Positions 8,458 to 17,415 of a stretch of DNA of 64,000 nucleotides are shown here, piece by piece. The stretch is from Maricaulis sp048270265 (lineage in GTDB: Bacteria > Pseudomonadota > Alphaproteobacteria > Caulobacterales > Maricaulaceae), in contig NZ_JBLWTD010000008.1 in NCBI RefSeq assembly GCF_048270265.1, forward strand, positions 1-64,000, read 5' to 3'. The position numbers were made by a program, and so were the translations under genes. The notes below the pieces were generated by a model. The model did not search any database. It had not been told where the DNA came from and was given only the letters and a program-made list of their open reading frames with translations. Numbering within the stretch: the stretch's first letter is position 1; each line of letters starts with the position of its first letter.

Positions 8458-8900
8458 CGCAGCTGCCGGCTGGCTTCCGCCAGGGCGATTGCCGCCGAAA
8501 CCGTCACATTGAGCGAGCGCATGCCGTCGCGAATCGGAATTCGCACCCTCTCGTCGGCTGATTCGTGGACGTTTTCGGGCACGCCGGCGCTCTCGCGGCC
8601 GAAAAGCAGGCGGTCATCTGCAGAAAAATTGAAGTCCCAGATTTCGCCGGCCCCGGTGGTTGTGAACAGGACGAGGCGGCCTTGTGCAGCTTCTGCACTC
8701 TTTTGATATGCAGTCCATGAGGCGTGCCGGGTGGGTGATATTGCCGCACCATAATCCATCGCCGCAGCGCGGATTTTCTTGTCTGTTAAGGGGAAAGCGC
8801 AGGGTTCCACAATGTCCATACCCGCACCGAAACAGGCGGCGACGCGCATGGCCGCCCCAAGATTTTGCGGAATATCAGGTTGAAAAAAAACGATCCGCAT
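8454..8900 (-). CDS. trmL: tRNA (cytidine(34)-2'-O)-methyltransferase
   Basis: 148 residues, the short single-domain SPOUT methylase. It 2'-O-methylates the wobble nucleotide of certain leucine tRNAs using SAM. Signatures: FFQPDIPQNLGAAMR at the N-terminus, LLFGRESAGVPENV and the C-terminal knot MRSLNVTVSAAIALAEA. Start ATG at 8900 with little Shine-Dalgarno. The 3' ends of trmL and the convergent upstream gene overlap by 4 nt. Confidence 0.93.
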   Translation of the reverse strand: MRIVFFQPDIPQNLGAAMRVAACFGAGMDIVEPCAFPLTDKKIRAAAMDYGAAISPTRHASWTAYQKSAEAAQGRLVLFTTTGAGEIWDFNFSADDRLLFGRESAGVPENVHESADERVRIPIRDGMRSLNVTVSAAIALAEASRQLR

Positions 8901-9080
8901 TTTAAGCCGCGCACTGGCCGGGGGTCGAATTCAGTGTGCGGCATTGCGCCACGCACTGGTCAGCCAATCCGGCGTTAGGTTATACGGCGTCAAACCGCGC
9001 TTGCGCGAGGACGTCAAGTTATCTGGGGCAGGGGGACGCTTTCGCGTGACCCCGTTTAAGAAAAGAGAAGAGGTCGGCTC

Positions 9081-9707
9081 GTGACGGAACAGAACGGCGC
9101 GCTCGGTGAACATGGTCAGGAACCATCTCGCCGCGACTTCATCTATATCGCGGCCACAGGCGCTGCCGCGATCGGTGCCGGTATGGCGATCTGGCCTTTC
9201 ATCGATCAGATGAACCCGGCCGCTGACACACTGGCACTCGGTTCGATCCGCGTGGATGTGTCTTCAGTGACCGATGGCAGCGAGATCACGGTGATGTGGC
9301 GCGGCGGGCCGGTGTTTATCCGTCACCGCACACAGGCGATGATCGATGAGGCCCGCGCGGTCCCGCTCAGCGACCTGCCGGATGACGCCTCACGCAATCT
9401 GAATGCCGGCATGGAGAACGCCTCCGCCGCTGACGAAAACCGCGTCCTGCGTCCTGAATATCTGATCGTCAAAGGCAATTGTACGCACCTCGGCTGCGTC
9501 CCGCTCGGGATTGGCGTCGATATGGGCGATTATGATGGCTGGTACTGCCCCTGCCATGGCTCGCATTATGACGGTTCCGCGCGTATCCGCCGCGGACCGG
9601 CACCGGAGAACCTGCCGGTTCCCGATTATTACTTTGAAACGGAAACGACCGTGAAGATCGGTCTGTCGCCTGAAGAAGCTGCACAATCAGGGTGGGTTGC
9701 ATCATGA
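9081..9707 (+). CDS. petA: ubiquinol-cytochrome c reductase, Rieske iron-sulfur subunit
   Basis: 208 residues. It carries electrons from ubiquinol to cytochrome c1 in the bc1 complex. The N-terminus has a Tat-like SRRDF motif (16-20) followed by one membrane anchor (about 22-40). The 2Fe-2S ligands are in CTHLGC (134-139) and CPCHGS (156-161), including the disulfide cysteines. The start is GTG at 9081, preceded by AGAAGAGG. Its stop overlaps the petB start (ATGA), so petABC is an operon. Confidence 0.96.
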   Translation: MTEQNGALGEHGQEPSRRDFIYIAATGAAAIGAGMAIWPFIDQMNPAADTLALGSIRVDVSSVTDGSEITVMWRGGPVFIRHRTQAMIDEARAVPLSDLPDDASRNLNAGMENASAADENRVLRPEYLIVKGNCTHLGCVPLGIGVDMGDYDGWYCPCHGSHYDGSARIRRGPAPENLPVPDYYFETETTVKIGLSPEEAAQSGWVAS

Positions 9708-11002
9708 GCGGTCCTTCGACCTATGAGCCGAAAACCGGCTTCACGCGCTGGCTTGATGCGCGTCTTCCAATCATCCGCCTCGGTTATGACAGCTTCGTCG
9801 ATTTCCCGACGCCGCGGAATCTGAACTACTGGTGGACGTTCGGCGGGATCCTCGCGATCTTCCTCGTCATCCAGATCGTGTCCGGCATCGTGCTGGCCAT
9901 GCACTACGTGCCGCATGAGAGCATGGCGTTCGACAGCCTCGAGCGTATTCGCCGTGACGTGAAATTCGGCTGGCTGATCCAGTCAATGCACGCCAATGGC
10001 GCCAGCTTCTTCTTTGTCGCCGTCTATATCCACATGTTCCGGGGCCTGTATTACGGCTCCTACAAGGCGCCGCGCGAGATCCTCTGGATCCTCGGTGTCG
10101 TGATCTATCTGCTGATGATGGCGACCGGTTTCATGGGCTATGTCCTGCCCTGGGGTCAGATGTCCTATTGGGGCGCGATGGTGATCACCAATCTGATCGG
10201 CGCACTGCCCTTCATCGGCGACGCGATCCGCGAATGGCTGTGGGGCGGTTTCTCCGTCGGTCAGGCCACGCTGAGCCGCTTCTTCTCGCTGCACTACCTT
10301 CTGCCCTTCGTGATTGCCGGTGTCGTGATCCTGCACATCTGGGCGCTGCACGTGCCGGGCAATGGCAATCCGGTCGGCATCGAGGTGAAGACCAAGAAGG
10401 ATACGCTGCCCTTCCATCCGTATTACACGGTGAAGGACGGCTTCGCGATCATCGTCTATCTGATGATCTTCGCCACTTTCGTCTTCTTCCTGCCGAATGT
10501 TCTGGGCCATGCCGACAACTTCATCGAGGCCAATCCGCTCTCGACCCCGTCGCACATCGTTCCGGAATGGTATTACCTGCCCTTCTACGCGATCCTGCGG
10601 GCCGTCACCTTCGATATCGGTCCGATCGATGCCAAGCTGGGCGGCGTGATCGCCATGTTCGGTGCGATCCTGATCCTCTTCGTGCTGCCTTGGCTCGACA
10701 CCTCGAAAGTGCGCTCGATGCGCTTTCGTCCGGTGACGCGGGTGTTCTTCATCCTCTTCGTCCTGGCCTGCCTGGGACTGGGCTGGTGCGGTGCCAACAA
10801 TCCGGACGATCTGGTGTTCACGATCGGCCATAATGCCGATGGCGTGGCCACCGGCCTGCCCTTCGTGTTGTTCGCGCAGTTCCTGACTTTCTACTATTTC
10901 GCCTACTTCCTCATCATCCTGCCGGTGATGGGAATTATCGAGAAGCCGATTGACCGTCCTGCTTCCATCGAAGCGGCCGTCCTCGGCTCGGCCAAGGCAT
11001 AG
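9704..11002 (+). CDS. petB: cytochrome b of the bc1 complex
   Basis: 432 residues, a membrane protein with 8 or more helices. It binds two haems b and contains the quinol oxidation and reduction sites. Typical blocks are YWWTFGGILAIFLVIQIVSG, GYVLPWGQMSYWGA, and the Qo-site PEWYYLPFYAILR. The C-terminus extends past the usual helices as in other alphaproteobacteria. ATG at 9704 overlaps the petA stop; the GTG at 9692 in the same frame is less likely. Confidence 0.96.
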   Translation: MSGPSTYEPKTGFTRWLDARLPIIRLGYDSFVDFPTPRNLNYWWTFGGILAIFLVIQIVSGIVLAMHYVPHESMAFDSLERIRRDVKFGWLIQSMHANGASFFFVAVYIHMFRGLYYGSYKAPREILWILGVVIYLLMMATGFMGYVLPWGQMSYWGAMVITNLIGALPFIGDAIREWLWGGFSVGQATLSRFFSLHYLLPFVIAGVVILHIWALHVPGNGNPVGIEVKTKKDTLPFHPYYTVKDGFAIIVYLMIFATFVFFLPNVLGHADNFIEANPLSTPSHIVPEWYYLPFYAILRAVTFDIGPIDAKLGGVIAMFGAILILFVLPWLDTSKVRSMRFRPVTRVFFILFVLACLGLGWCGANNPDDLVFTIGHNADGVATGLPFVLFAQFLTFYYFAYFLIILPVMGIIEKPIDRPASIEAAVLGSAKA

Positions 11003-11013
11003 GGGCGATAACC

Positions 11014-11817
11014 ATGAAGATGACCCGTATTCTCGTCGCCGCCGTGGCAGCCCTGGGCCTCTCGGGCATTGCCTGGGCCGCGACCGCCGGACAGCGTGCT
11101 CCCGAGCATCACCACTGGCACAATGCCGGGCCGTTCGGCACGTTCGACCGGCAGGCCCTGCAGCGTGGTCTGCAGATCTACCAGGAAGTCTGTGCCAGCT
11201 GTCACTCGCTGGACCTGGTGCATTTCCGCAATCTCGGCGAGGCTGGCGGCCCGTTCGAGAGCGAGGAATTCCCCAACGCCAATGACAATGCGATCGTGAT
11301 GCAGATCGCGGCCAGCTACATGATCGAGGATGGCCCGGATGATGCCGGCGACATGTTCGAACGTCCCGGCGTGCCCAGCGATGCCTTCCCGGCACCGTTT
11401 GCCAATCCGCAGCAGGCGCGCGGTTCCAATGGTGGCGCGCTGCCGCCGGACCTGTCGCTGATCGTCAAGGCCCGCAGCCATGGTGCGGACTATATCCGCT
11501 CGCTGCTGCTCGGCTATGGCGAGGAAGTGCCACACGATGTCACCATCGCGCCAGGCAAGCACTACAATCCTTATTTTGCCGGGGGCGTCATCGCGATGGC
11601 TCCGCCGCTGTCGGAAGGTCTCATCACCTATGCCGATGGCACCGAGCCGAGCATGGAACAGATGGCGGAAGACATTGTCACCTTCCTGACCTGGGCCGGC
11701 GATCCGCATATGGAAGCGCGCAAGCAGATGGGTGTGATGGTACTGATCTATCTCTTCATCTTCGCGATCCTGGTCTATCTGGCCTACCGCCAGATCTGGG
11801 CCAATGTGAAGCATTGA
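11014..11817 (+). CDS. petC: cytochrome c1
   Basis: 267 residues. A signal peptide (MKMTRILVAAVAALGLSGIAWA) exports it to the periplasm, where haem is attached to CASCH (60-64). The axial methionine is probably in GGVIAMAPPL. A single C-terminal anchor (VMVLIYLFIFAILVYLAYRQ, near 236-255) holds it in the membrane. It passes electrons from the Rieske protein to soluble or membrane cytochrome c. Last gene of the petABC operon, with a strong terminator immediately downstream. Confidence 0.96.
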   Translation: MKMTRILVAAVAALGLSGIAWAATAGQRAPEHHHWHNAGPFGTFDRQALQRGLQIYQEVCASCHSLDLVHFRNLGEAGGPFESEEFPNANDNAIVMQIAASYMIEDGPDDAGDMFERPGVPSDAFPAPFANPQQARGSNGGALPPDLSLIVKARSHGADYIRSLLLGYGEEVPHDVTIAPGKHYNPYFAGGVIAMAPPLSEGLITYADGTEPSMEQMAEDIVTFLTWAGDPHMEARKQMGVMVLIYLFIFAILVYLAYRQIWANVKH

Positions 11818-11842
11818 TCGCGACACACACGGTATGAACAAG

Positions 11843-11873
11843 GGGCTGCGAACGTGAGTTCGCAGCCCTTTTT
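11843..11873 (+). terminator. intrinsic terminator of petABC
   Basis: Perfect 11-bp stem, GGGCTGCGAAC and GTTCGCAGCCC, with loop GTGA and a TTTTT run at 11869-11873. Confidence 0.93.
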
Positions 11874-11897
11874 CGTGACACCACCGGGAGATTGACG

Positions 11898-12773
11898 ATG
11901 GGTCAGTGGACGCTCGGCATTATTGGCGGTTCCGGGCTCTATGCGCTCGACGGCCTAGAAAACCTCCGTCGCGAGCGGCTGGAGACGCCCTGGGGCGAAC
12001 CCTCCGACCTGCTCACCTTCGGCGAGTTGCACGGCGTGCCGCTGGTCTTCCTGCCGCGTCACGGGCAGGGGCATCGGCTCCCGCCTTCGGCGATCCCGTT
12101 TCGCGCCAATATCGCGGCGCTGAAACAGGCCGGCTGCACCGATATTCTCTCGATCTCCGCCTGCGGCTCGCTGCGTGAGGAATTGCCGCCCGGGCATTTC
12201 GTGATTGTCGACCAGTATGTTGATCGCACAGAGGGCCGCGAGCGAAGCTTTTTCGGGCCGGGCTGTGTCGCCCACGTGCCGATGGCGAAACCGGTCTGTA
12301 GCCGCCTCTCATCGCTCGCAGCCGAGGCCGGAGCGGCTGCCGGCATCGCCCTGACGCCGCGCGGCACCTATCTGGCGATGGAGGGCCCGCAATTTTCCAC
12401 CCGCGCCGAGAGCGAGCTCTACCGGCAGTGGGGCATGGATGTGATCGGCATGACCAATATGCCCGAGGCGCGTCTCGCCCGCGAAGCCGAGCTGCCCTAT
12501 GCCTCGATCGCCATGGTCACCGATTATGATTGCTGGCGCGAACACACCCACAGCGTCGATGTGGGCCTGGTGCTGGAGGTCATGCGCGGCAATACCGTCA
12601 AGGCGCGGCAATTGCTCGACCGGATGGTGCTGGCGATGTCTCGCCAGGCGCGCACGCCCGGACCTGACGGTATCGAGACCGTGCTCGACACGGCCATCAT
12701 CACCCCGGCTGCCGCGCGGGATCCGGAGGTGGTGGCGCAACTGGCGCCGATTGCCGGCCGCGTGCTGGGCTGA
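11898..12773 (+). CDS. mtnP: S-methyl-5'-thioadenosine phosphorylase
   Basis: 291 residues. It splits methylthioadenosine, a by-product of polyamine metabolism, into adenine and methylthioribose-1-phosphate. The family features are LGIIGGSGLY, FLPRHGQGH, MEGPQFSTRAES and GMTNMPEARLAREAELPYA with ATDYDCW-like MVTDYDCW, close to the eukaryotic-type MTAP. ATG at 11898 follows GGGAG; the TTG at 11892 is a spurious extension. apt, which recycles the adenine, lies three genes downstream on the same strand. Confidence 0.93.
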   Translation: MGQWTLGIIGGSGLYALDGLENLRRERLETPWGEPSDLLTFGELHGVPLVFLPRHGQGHRLPPSAIPFRANIAALKQAGCTDILSISACGSLREELPPGHFVIVDQYVDRTEGRERSFFGPGCVAHVPMAKPVCSRLSSLAAEAGAAAGIALTPRGTYLAMEGPQFSTRAESELYRQWGMDVIGMTNMPEARLAREAELPYASIAMVTDYDCWREHTHSVDVGLVLEVMRGNTVKARQLLDRMVLAMSRQARTPGPDGIETVLDTAIITPAAARDPEVVAQLAPIAGRVLG

Positions 12774-12878
12774 GGCGGGAGCGTCTGGGCCCCCTGAATC
12801 CGGTATCGGGAGCCGACAAGCCTTTTCCCCGATCCAGCCCTCGTCCATAAAGGCATCTGTTGTGTTCGGGAGTTTTCG

Positions 12879-13277
12879 ATGTTGGTTCTTGTGATGTCCT
12901 TGCTGATCCAGGGCGATGTACCCGCCCTGGGGCCACCCAATCCGCGCCCGGCGTTTGAGTGCGCCGAGCACGTGACCGATGCGCGTGCGCGTCGCGCCTG
13001 CCTCAATACGCTGCTGCGCGAGGCCGAAACGCAATTGCAGGCCGCCCATGAGCAGGCGAGGGAGGATGCGAGCGAGTCCGATCTGGATTCCGGAGGCATG
13101 TTCCACGCCGCAGCCAGTCTTGATGAGGCCCAGGCCGTCTGGACCCGGTATCGCGATGCGGAATGTGTGCGGCGCGGTTCGCTGATGTTCGTCAGCGAGA
13201 CCTCGCGCGAGGAAATCATCCTTGATTGCCGGATCGCGCTTGACCGGGCCAGGGCTGCGGAATTGCTGGAGCACTGA
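12879..13277 (+). CDS. LprI/DUF1311-like protein
   Basis: 132 residues with a short hydrophobic N-terminus (MLVLVMSLLIQG) that may be a weak signal peptide. Four cysteines (CAEH, CLNT, CVRR, CRIA) and the pattern LDEAQAVWTRYRDAEC fit the DUF1311/LprI family, whose founder inhibits lysozyme. GGGAG precedes the ATG. It is followed at once by the GST gene. Function here is unproven; periplasmic location is inferred. Confidence 0.7.
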   Translation: MLVLVMSLLIQGDVPALGPPNPRPAFECAEHVTDARARRACLNTLLREAETQLQAAHEQAREDASESDLDSGGMFHAAASLDEAQAVWTRYRDAECVRRGSLMFVSETSREEIILDCRIALDRARAAELLEH

Positions 13278-13278
13278 G

Positions 13279-13920
13279 TTGGGCCGTCCCGTTCTGCATA
13301 TCGGCAACAGGCAATTGTCCAGCTGGTCGATGCGGCCATGGCTGGCCCTGCGCAAGGCCGGGATTGGCTTTGACGAGCACATGATCCCGCTCGACCGGCC
13401 GGACTCGCGCGCGGCACTCGAGGCGGTCTCGCCGGGCGGCACCGTACCTGTGCTCGAGTCCGGCGGCGTGGCGATCTGGGATTCGCTGGCGATCTGTGAG
13501 TGGGCCGCGGAACACAATCCGGCGCTCTGGCCATCCGATCCGGGCGTGCGCGGGCAGGCCCGCTCGGTCACGGCGGCGATGCATAGCGGCTTCTCCGCCC
13601 TGCGCAATGCCTGTCCGATGGATCTCTGCCGGCCCCCTGCGCCGATCGCGCTGGATGATGCGGTGCGCAAGGATGTCGCCGCCATCCAGGCCATGTGGAC
13701 CGCAGTCAAATGCGGCGACGGCCCCTTCCTGTTCGGACAGTGGAGCATTGCCGACGCCTTCTACACACCGGTCGCGGCCCGCTTCCACCATTTCGCCATC
13801 GAGCTGGATGCGGCGTCGCAAGCCTATTGCGATACGCTTCTGGCCGATGAAGACTATCGCGACTGGTTCGACGCGGCGCAGCGTGAAGACCTGCTGCCGC
13901 CTGGCCACTCACACGCCTGA
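13279..13920 (+). CDS. glutathione S-transferase family protein
   Basis: 213 residues: thioredoxin-like N-terminal domain (LHIGNRQLSSWSMRPWLALR, then GGTVPVLESGGVAIWDSLAI, the glutathione-binding cis-Pro region with S after D) and an all-helical C-terminal domain with FLFGQWSIADAFYTPV, the N-capping box. The start is TTG at 13279, 1 nt after the previous stop, with GGAG seven bases upstream; the longer ORF overlaps the LprI gene. The serine-rich SSWS stretch may supply the catalytic serine. Substrate unknown. Confidence 0.85.
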   Translation: MGRPVLHIGNRQLSSWSMRPWLALRKAGIGFDEHMIPLDRPDSRAALEAVSPGGTVPVLESGGVAIWDSLAICEWAAEHNPALWPSDPGVRGQARSVTAAMHSGFSALRNACPMDLCRPPAPIALDDAVRKDVAAIQAMWTAVKCGDGPFLFGQWSIADAFYTPVAARFHHFAIELDAASQAYCDTLLADEDYRDWFDAAQREDLLPPGHSHA

Positions 13921-13938
13921 CCCTTGAGGGGAACCGAC

Positions 13939-14469
13939 TTGATCGATCTCAAAGCCGCCATTCGCACCATTCCGGACTATCCAAAACCGGGTGTCATGTT
14001 TCGCGATGTCACCACACTGATTGGCGATCCGCGGGCCTTCCGCATCGCGATCGATCAGATGGTCCAGCCCTGGGCCGGCGCCAAGATTGACCAGGTTGCC
14101 GGGACCGAGGCTCGCGGCTTCATTCTGGGCGGCGCGGTGGCGCATCAGCTTTCCGTTGGCTTCGTGCCGGTGCGCAAGAAGGGCAAATTGCCCTGGCGGA
14201 CCCTGTCGGAAGAATACGAGCTGGAATACGGCACCGACACGATCGAGATCCATACCGATGCCGTGCGCGAAGGTGACCGCGTCCTGCTGGTCGATGACCT
14301 GATCGCCACCGGCGGCACGGCGGAGGCCTCGATCCGGCTGCTGCAGCGTGCCGGCGCGACCGTGGTCGGCGCGACCTTCATCATCGACCTGCCCGAGCTG
14401 GGCGGCGCCAAGCGCATCGAGGCGCTCGGCGTTCCGGTTTCCAGCCTGGTGTCCTACGAGGGGCATTGA
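13939..14469 (+). CDS. apt: adenine phosphoribosyltransferase
   Basis: 176 residues. Converts adenine and PRPP to AMP. Family blocks: IRTIPDYPKPGVMFRDVTTL, GTEARGFILGGAVAHQL and the PRPP loop VLLVDDLIATGGTAEA. TTG at 13939 is chosen because GAGGGGA sits 6-7 bases upstream; the TTG at 13924 would place the start before that site. Close to mtnP, whose product adenine it salvages. Confidence 0.94.
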   Translation: MIDLKAAIRTIPDYPKPGVMFRDVTTLIGDPRAFRIAIDQMVQPWAGAKIDQVAGTEARGFILGGAVAHQLSVGFVPVRKKGKLPWRTLSEEYELEYGTDTIEIHTDAVREGDRVLLVDDLIATGGTAEASIRLLQRAGATVVGATFIIDLPELGGAKRIEALGVPVSSLVSYEGH

Positions 14470-14503
14470 GGGCGGGCGATGTTTCTCTGGCGGGGCTGAT
14501 CCC

Positions 14504-14860
14504 ATGACGACACCAACCGGCCGTTTCTCCAAAACGCCAGTGCCGCCCTATTACGCGGTCATCTTCACCAGCCTGCTCGCTGAAAATGATGAGGGGTATG
14601 GTGCCATGGCCGATGCGATGTACGCACTTGCGCTGGAACAACCCGGCTGTCTGGGCGCAGAAAGTGCCCGCGATGCGGACAGGCTGGGGATTACGGTGTC
14701 CTACTGGCGCGACGAGGAGAGCATCGCGGCCTGGAAGGGCCTCGCCAGGCATCTGGTCGCCCAGAAAGTGGGCATTGAGCGCTGGTATACGCATTACGAA
14801 TTACGGGTGGCCAAAGTCGAGCGCGCCTATTCGGGCCCTGAGGGGCGCTCTGTTGATTGA
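14504..14860 (+). CDS. antibiotic biosynthesis monooxygenase (ABM) domain protein
   Basis: 118 residues, a single ferredoxin-like ABM fold. Evidence: YYAVIFTSLLAENDEGYGAM, QPGCLGAESARDADRLGITVSYWRDEESIAAWK, and HYELRVAKVERAYS. Such proteins are small haem-degrading or quinone-modifying oxygenases or have no known activity. No partner gene suggests a substrate. ATG at 14504. Confidence 0.8.
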   Translation: MTTPTGRFSKTPVPPYYAVIFTSLLAENDEGYGAMADAMYALALEQPGCLGAESARDADRLGITVSYWRDEESIAAWKGLARHLVAQKVGIERWYTHYELRVAKVERAYSGPEGRSVD

Positions 14861-14954
14861 AGCCGCCTGCGTCTGAGCCACCGCCCAGAATTCACTTTCT
14901 CCACCGCTGCGCTCGCTGCTAGCATCCCCGCAATTCAAACGGGGGAGCACCACC

Positions 14955-15614
14955 ATGTTCATCGGTCATTACGCGCCAGCTTTCATCGGCAAGCGCATCG
15001 CCAAAACCGTTCCGCTCTGGGTTCTGTTCGCTGCGGTCCAGCTGGTCGATATCGCCTGGGGCGCCTTCATCGCGACGGGTGTCGAACATGTGCGCATTAT
15101 CGAGGGCTTCACCGCCTCAAATTCGCTCGACCTCTACGACATGCCCTGGACGCACAGCCTCGTTATGGCACTGGTCTGGTCGCTCGGCGCCGGTCTGGTC
15201 TGGGCGGCGTTGGCACGCCGCGACAAGAGACTCGGCGGCATCGTTGTCGGCGCGGCGGTTTTCTCGCACTGGCTCACCGACCTGATCGTGCATGTGCCCG
15301 ACCTGCTGCTCTATCCCGGCTCGGATATCAAATTCGGCTTTGGCCTGTGGAATAACTTCCCCGTTGCCATGGCGCTGGAGCTGGCACTGTTTCTTGGTGC
15401 GATGGCGATCTATCTGACCGGCACGCGCGCGAAGGGCGGGTTCGGGCGGATCTGGCCCGTCATCGCCACGGTCCTGATGCTGGGCCTGTTCTATCTCGGT
15501 ATGACCACGCCGCCGCCGTCAGATATTGCCGTGGCCGGATACTCGGCCGTGGTGATGTATCTGCTGATCTGCGCCATCGCAGCCGGTTTCGATCTGACCC
15601 GCGAGGCAAAATAG
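14955..15614 (+). CDS. conserved integral membrane protein, metal-dependent hydrolase-like
   Basis: 219 residues with about six membrane helices. MPWTHSLVMALVWSLGAG and FSHWLTDLIVHVPD resemble the His/Asp pattern of LexA-binding inner-membrane putative hydrolases (YdjM-like), but the match is only by eye. GGGGGAG precedes the ATG. Its last 23 residues and terminator were copied into the gap at 17272-17383 when the downstream peptidase gene was duplicated. Confidence 0.65.
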   Translation: MFIGHYAPAFIGKRIAKTVPLWVLFAAVQLVDIAWGAFIATGVEHVRIIEGFTASNSLDLYDMPWTHSLVMALVWSLGAGLVWAALARRDKRLGGIVVGAAVFSHWLTDLIVHVPDLLLYPGSDIKFGFGLWNNFPVAMALELALFLGAMAIYLTGTRAKGGFGRIWPVIATVLMLGLFYLGMTTPPPSDIAVAGYSAVVMYLLICAIAAGFDLTREAK

Positions 15615-15686
15615 CAAAAGGCCGCCCCGATCACGGGATCGAAGCGGCCCTTTTCAAGCGGCGATACCTCTAGCGGTTGGTGATCA
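15611..15686. repeat. direct repeat copy A of a 76-nt block
   Basis: Runs from the membrane-protein stop codon through the terminator into the last codons of peptidase copy 1. It matches 17340-17415 with only two substitutions, far closer than the peptidase coding sequences themselves. Confidence 0.9.
15616..15654. terminator. bidirectional terminator, copy A
   Basis: AAAAGGCCGC pairs with GCGGCCCTTTT; an inner CCGATC/GATCG stem lengthens the hairpin. The A-run and T-run on opposite sides suit termination of the membrane-protein gene (+) and the convergent peptidase (-). Confidence 0.85.
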
Positions 15687-17151
15687 GTTCCCGCACATCG
15701 TCAGCCAACGCTGTCAATGAGGCGTCGTTGAGATAGACCATGTGGCCACCGTCATAGTAACGCATATGTACCCGGTCCTGCACGAAGCCGGGCTGGTGGA
15801 ACATCAGTTCCGCCCCCATGAACGGGGTGGCCAGATCGTAATAACCCTGGGCGACCAACACTTGCAGGTCAGAGTTCTGCCGCATGGCACGAGCAATCCA
15901 CGGACCGGTATTGATGTAGCTGTTATTGCCCATCCGACCGGTATCCCAGTTCCAGTCCCCGACATCGCCGAGGGTGGCGTAGGGCTGGGTCAGATCGACC
16001 CCAAGGGTGCGTCCGAAATAGTCCTGCATTGCGGCGGTGTAGCCGCCATCAATGCCATAGAAGCTCGGATCCGCATCCGGCCGCTCGCCGACGCCATCAA
16101 TCTCGACCCCGGTATAGCGGGCATCGAAGCGACCGACTGAAAGGCCCTGGTCGCGCAGCAGTTCGCGCTGGAACCGGCTGAGCGAGACGCGCAGATTGGC
16201 ACGCTGGAGATAGTTCGCGGGCAGGCCGATAAACTGAGACAATTCGCTGGCGATCTGTGCCTGGCGTTCGGCTGGCAGCGAGACGCCATACATCAGCGCG
16301 GGCATGTAGTCTTCGATGGCAAATGTACGCGCATCGGCGAGGAATGTTTCGATGTCATTATTCCAGGCGGAGCGGTCGATACGGTTGTGATGCCAGGCGG
16401 CCGCCGCGTAGCCGGGCATCAAGGCGACATAACCGACATCATTGCCGTCCGCCGTGTCGTTATAGCGGAAGTCGAGAACGGTCGAGATCAACACGACGCC
16501 GTTGATGGCGACGTCGGTGTAGCCGCCTTCCAGCTGGTTCAGCAGGGCGCCAACGCGCGTTGTGCCGTAGCTCTCGCCGAGCAAGTATTTCGGGGAGTTC
16601 CAGCGTTGATGCTCCGACAGCCAGATGCGTATGAACTGGTCCAGGCTTGCGGCGTCCTCGTTCACGCCCCAGAATTCAGAGCCTTCATGCTCGCCGAGTG
16701 GGCGGCTCCAGCCTGTACCGACCGGATCGATAAAGACCAGATCGGCGACATCCAGAATGGAGCGGGTGTTCTCAACGATGTCATAGGGCGCGGCGCCGTC
16801 GTCCCCGGCATCCGGTAGAACCAGGTGCCGAGGTCCGAATACGCCCAGATGGAGCCACAAGCTGGCCGAGCCCGGGCCGCCATTGAAGACGAAGGCCACC
16901 GGGCGGGTACGAGGATCGCTGGTGCCGTCCGCGATGTAGGTTGTGGCAAAAATCGAGGCCGTCGGATTGCCGTCACTATCACGCAGATAGGTTTCACCGG
17001 CCGTTGCCGTATACCGCACGCGCTGCCCGTTGACCGTCACTTGGCCGCGGGTTTCATAGCTGCGCGCCTCGGGAATTGGCGCGGCCTCCTCGGCGATAGC
17101 GCCGACGGAAATCATGGCGAGGCTGAGCGTGGCGACTAGTGTGCGGATCAT
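15670..17151 (-). CDS. exported S10 serine carboxypeptidase family protein (copy 1)
   Basis: 493 residues. A signal peptide (about 1-21, ending SVGAIA) sends it to the periplasm or outside. The S10 alpha/beta-hydrolase features are the oxyanion region FNGGPGSAS (89-97), nucleophile S194 in GESYG, D439 in AQGYYDLATP, and H470 in GGHMVY. It probably trims C-terminal residues from peptides. ATG at 17151 follows GGAGGG; the longer ORF start is not needed. It is a tandem paralogue of the next gene and looks fully functional. Confidence 0.92.
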   Translation of the reverse strand: MIRTLVATLSLAMISVGAIAEEAAPIPEARSYETRGQVTVNGQRVRYTATAGETYLRDSDGNPTASIFATTYIADGTSDPRTRPVAFVFNGGPGSASLWLHLGVFGPRHLVLPDAGDDGAAPYDIVENTRSILDVADLVFIDPVGTGWSRPLGEHEGSEFWGVNEDAASLDQFIRIWLSEHQRWNSPKYLLGESYGTTRVGALLNQLEGGYTDVAINGVVLISTVLDFRYNDTADGNDVGYVALMPGYAAAAWHHNRIDRSAWNNDIETFLADARTFAIEDYMPALMYGVSLPAERQAQIASELSQFIGLPANYLQRANLRVSLSRFQRELLRDQGLSVGRFDARYTGVEIDGVGERPDADPSFYGIDGGYTAAMQDYFGRTLGVDLTQPYATLGDVGDWNWDTGRMGNNSYINTGPWIARAMRQNSDLQVLVAQGYYDLATPFMGAELMFHQPGFVQDRVHMRYYDGGHMVYLNDASLTALADDVRELITNR

Positions 17152-17198
17152 CGTGTTTCCCTCCAATAATTTCACGGGGGTCTAAAGCTCCGGGGGGC

Positions 17199-17212
17199 GG
17201 AGGGAAAGTTAC
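17199..17212 (-). promoter_or_regulatory. conserved upstream box of peptidase copy 1
   Basis: On the minus strand GTAACTTTCCCTCC ends exactly 47 nt before the start codon, as it does before copy 2 (18931-18944). A second shared element ending TAGAC lies at the same offset in both. The DNA between is diverged, so the box may be a promoter element or operator. Confidence 0.4.
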
Positions 17213-17271
17213 AGTTTGGTTGGCTGGAAAATCGCCGTGGCGCGCGTGAGGGGCAGGGGGGGGCGCTGATC

Positions 17272-17343
17272 TCCGCCGTGGTCATGTATTTCGTGATCTG
17301 CGCGATCGCAGCCGGTTTCGACCTGACCCGTGAGAAAAAATAG
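17272..17343 (+). pseudogene. remnant of the upstream membrane-protein gene
   Basis: The last 23 codons and stop of the membrane protein ending at 15614 are repeated here: residues SAVVMYFVICAIAAG then FDLTREKK, against SAVVMYLLICAIAAG then FDLTREAK, three differences. No start codon or upstream body remains. It marks the edge of the duplication that made the two S10 genes. Confidence 0.9.
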
Positions 17344-17415
17344 CAAAAGGCCGCCCCGATCACGGGATCGGAGCGGCCCTTTTCAAGCGGTGATACCTCT
17401 AGCGGTTGGTGATCA
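17340..17415. repeat. direct repeat copy B of the 76-nt block
   Basis: Second copy of 15611-15686, differing at two positions. It spans the remnant stop codon, the terminator and the end of peptidase copy 2. Confidence 0.9.
17345..17383. terminator. bidirectional terminator, copy B
   Basis: Same hairpin as copy A with one change that improves the inner pairing (CCGATC-ACGG-GATCGG). Now serves the second peptidase gene and the orphan remnant side. Confidence 0.85.

Noticed and set aside
11818..11897. SAM or purine riboswitch before mtnP
   Set aside because: The gap is only 80 nt and is filled by the petABC terminator; no conserved riboswitch core.
17172..17363. 63-residue minus-strand ORF in the peptidase gap
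   Set aside because: It is the antisense of the membrane-gene remnant and terminator; no start context.
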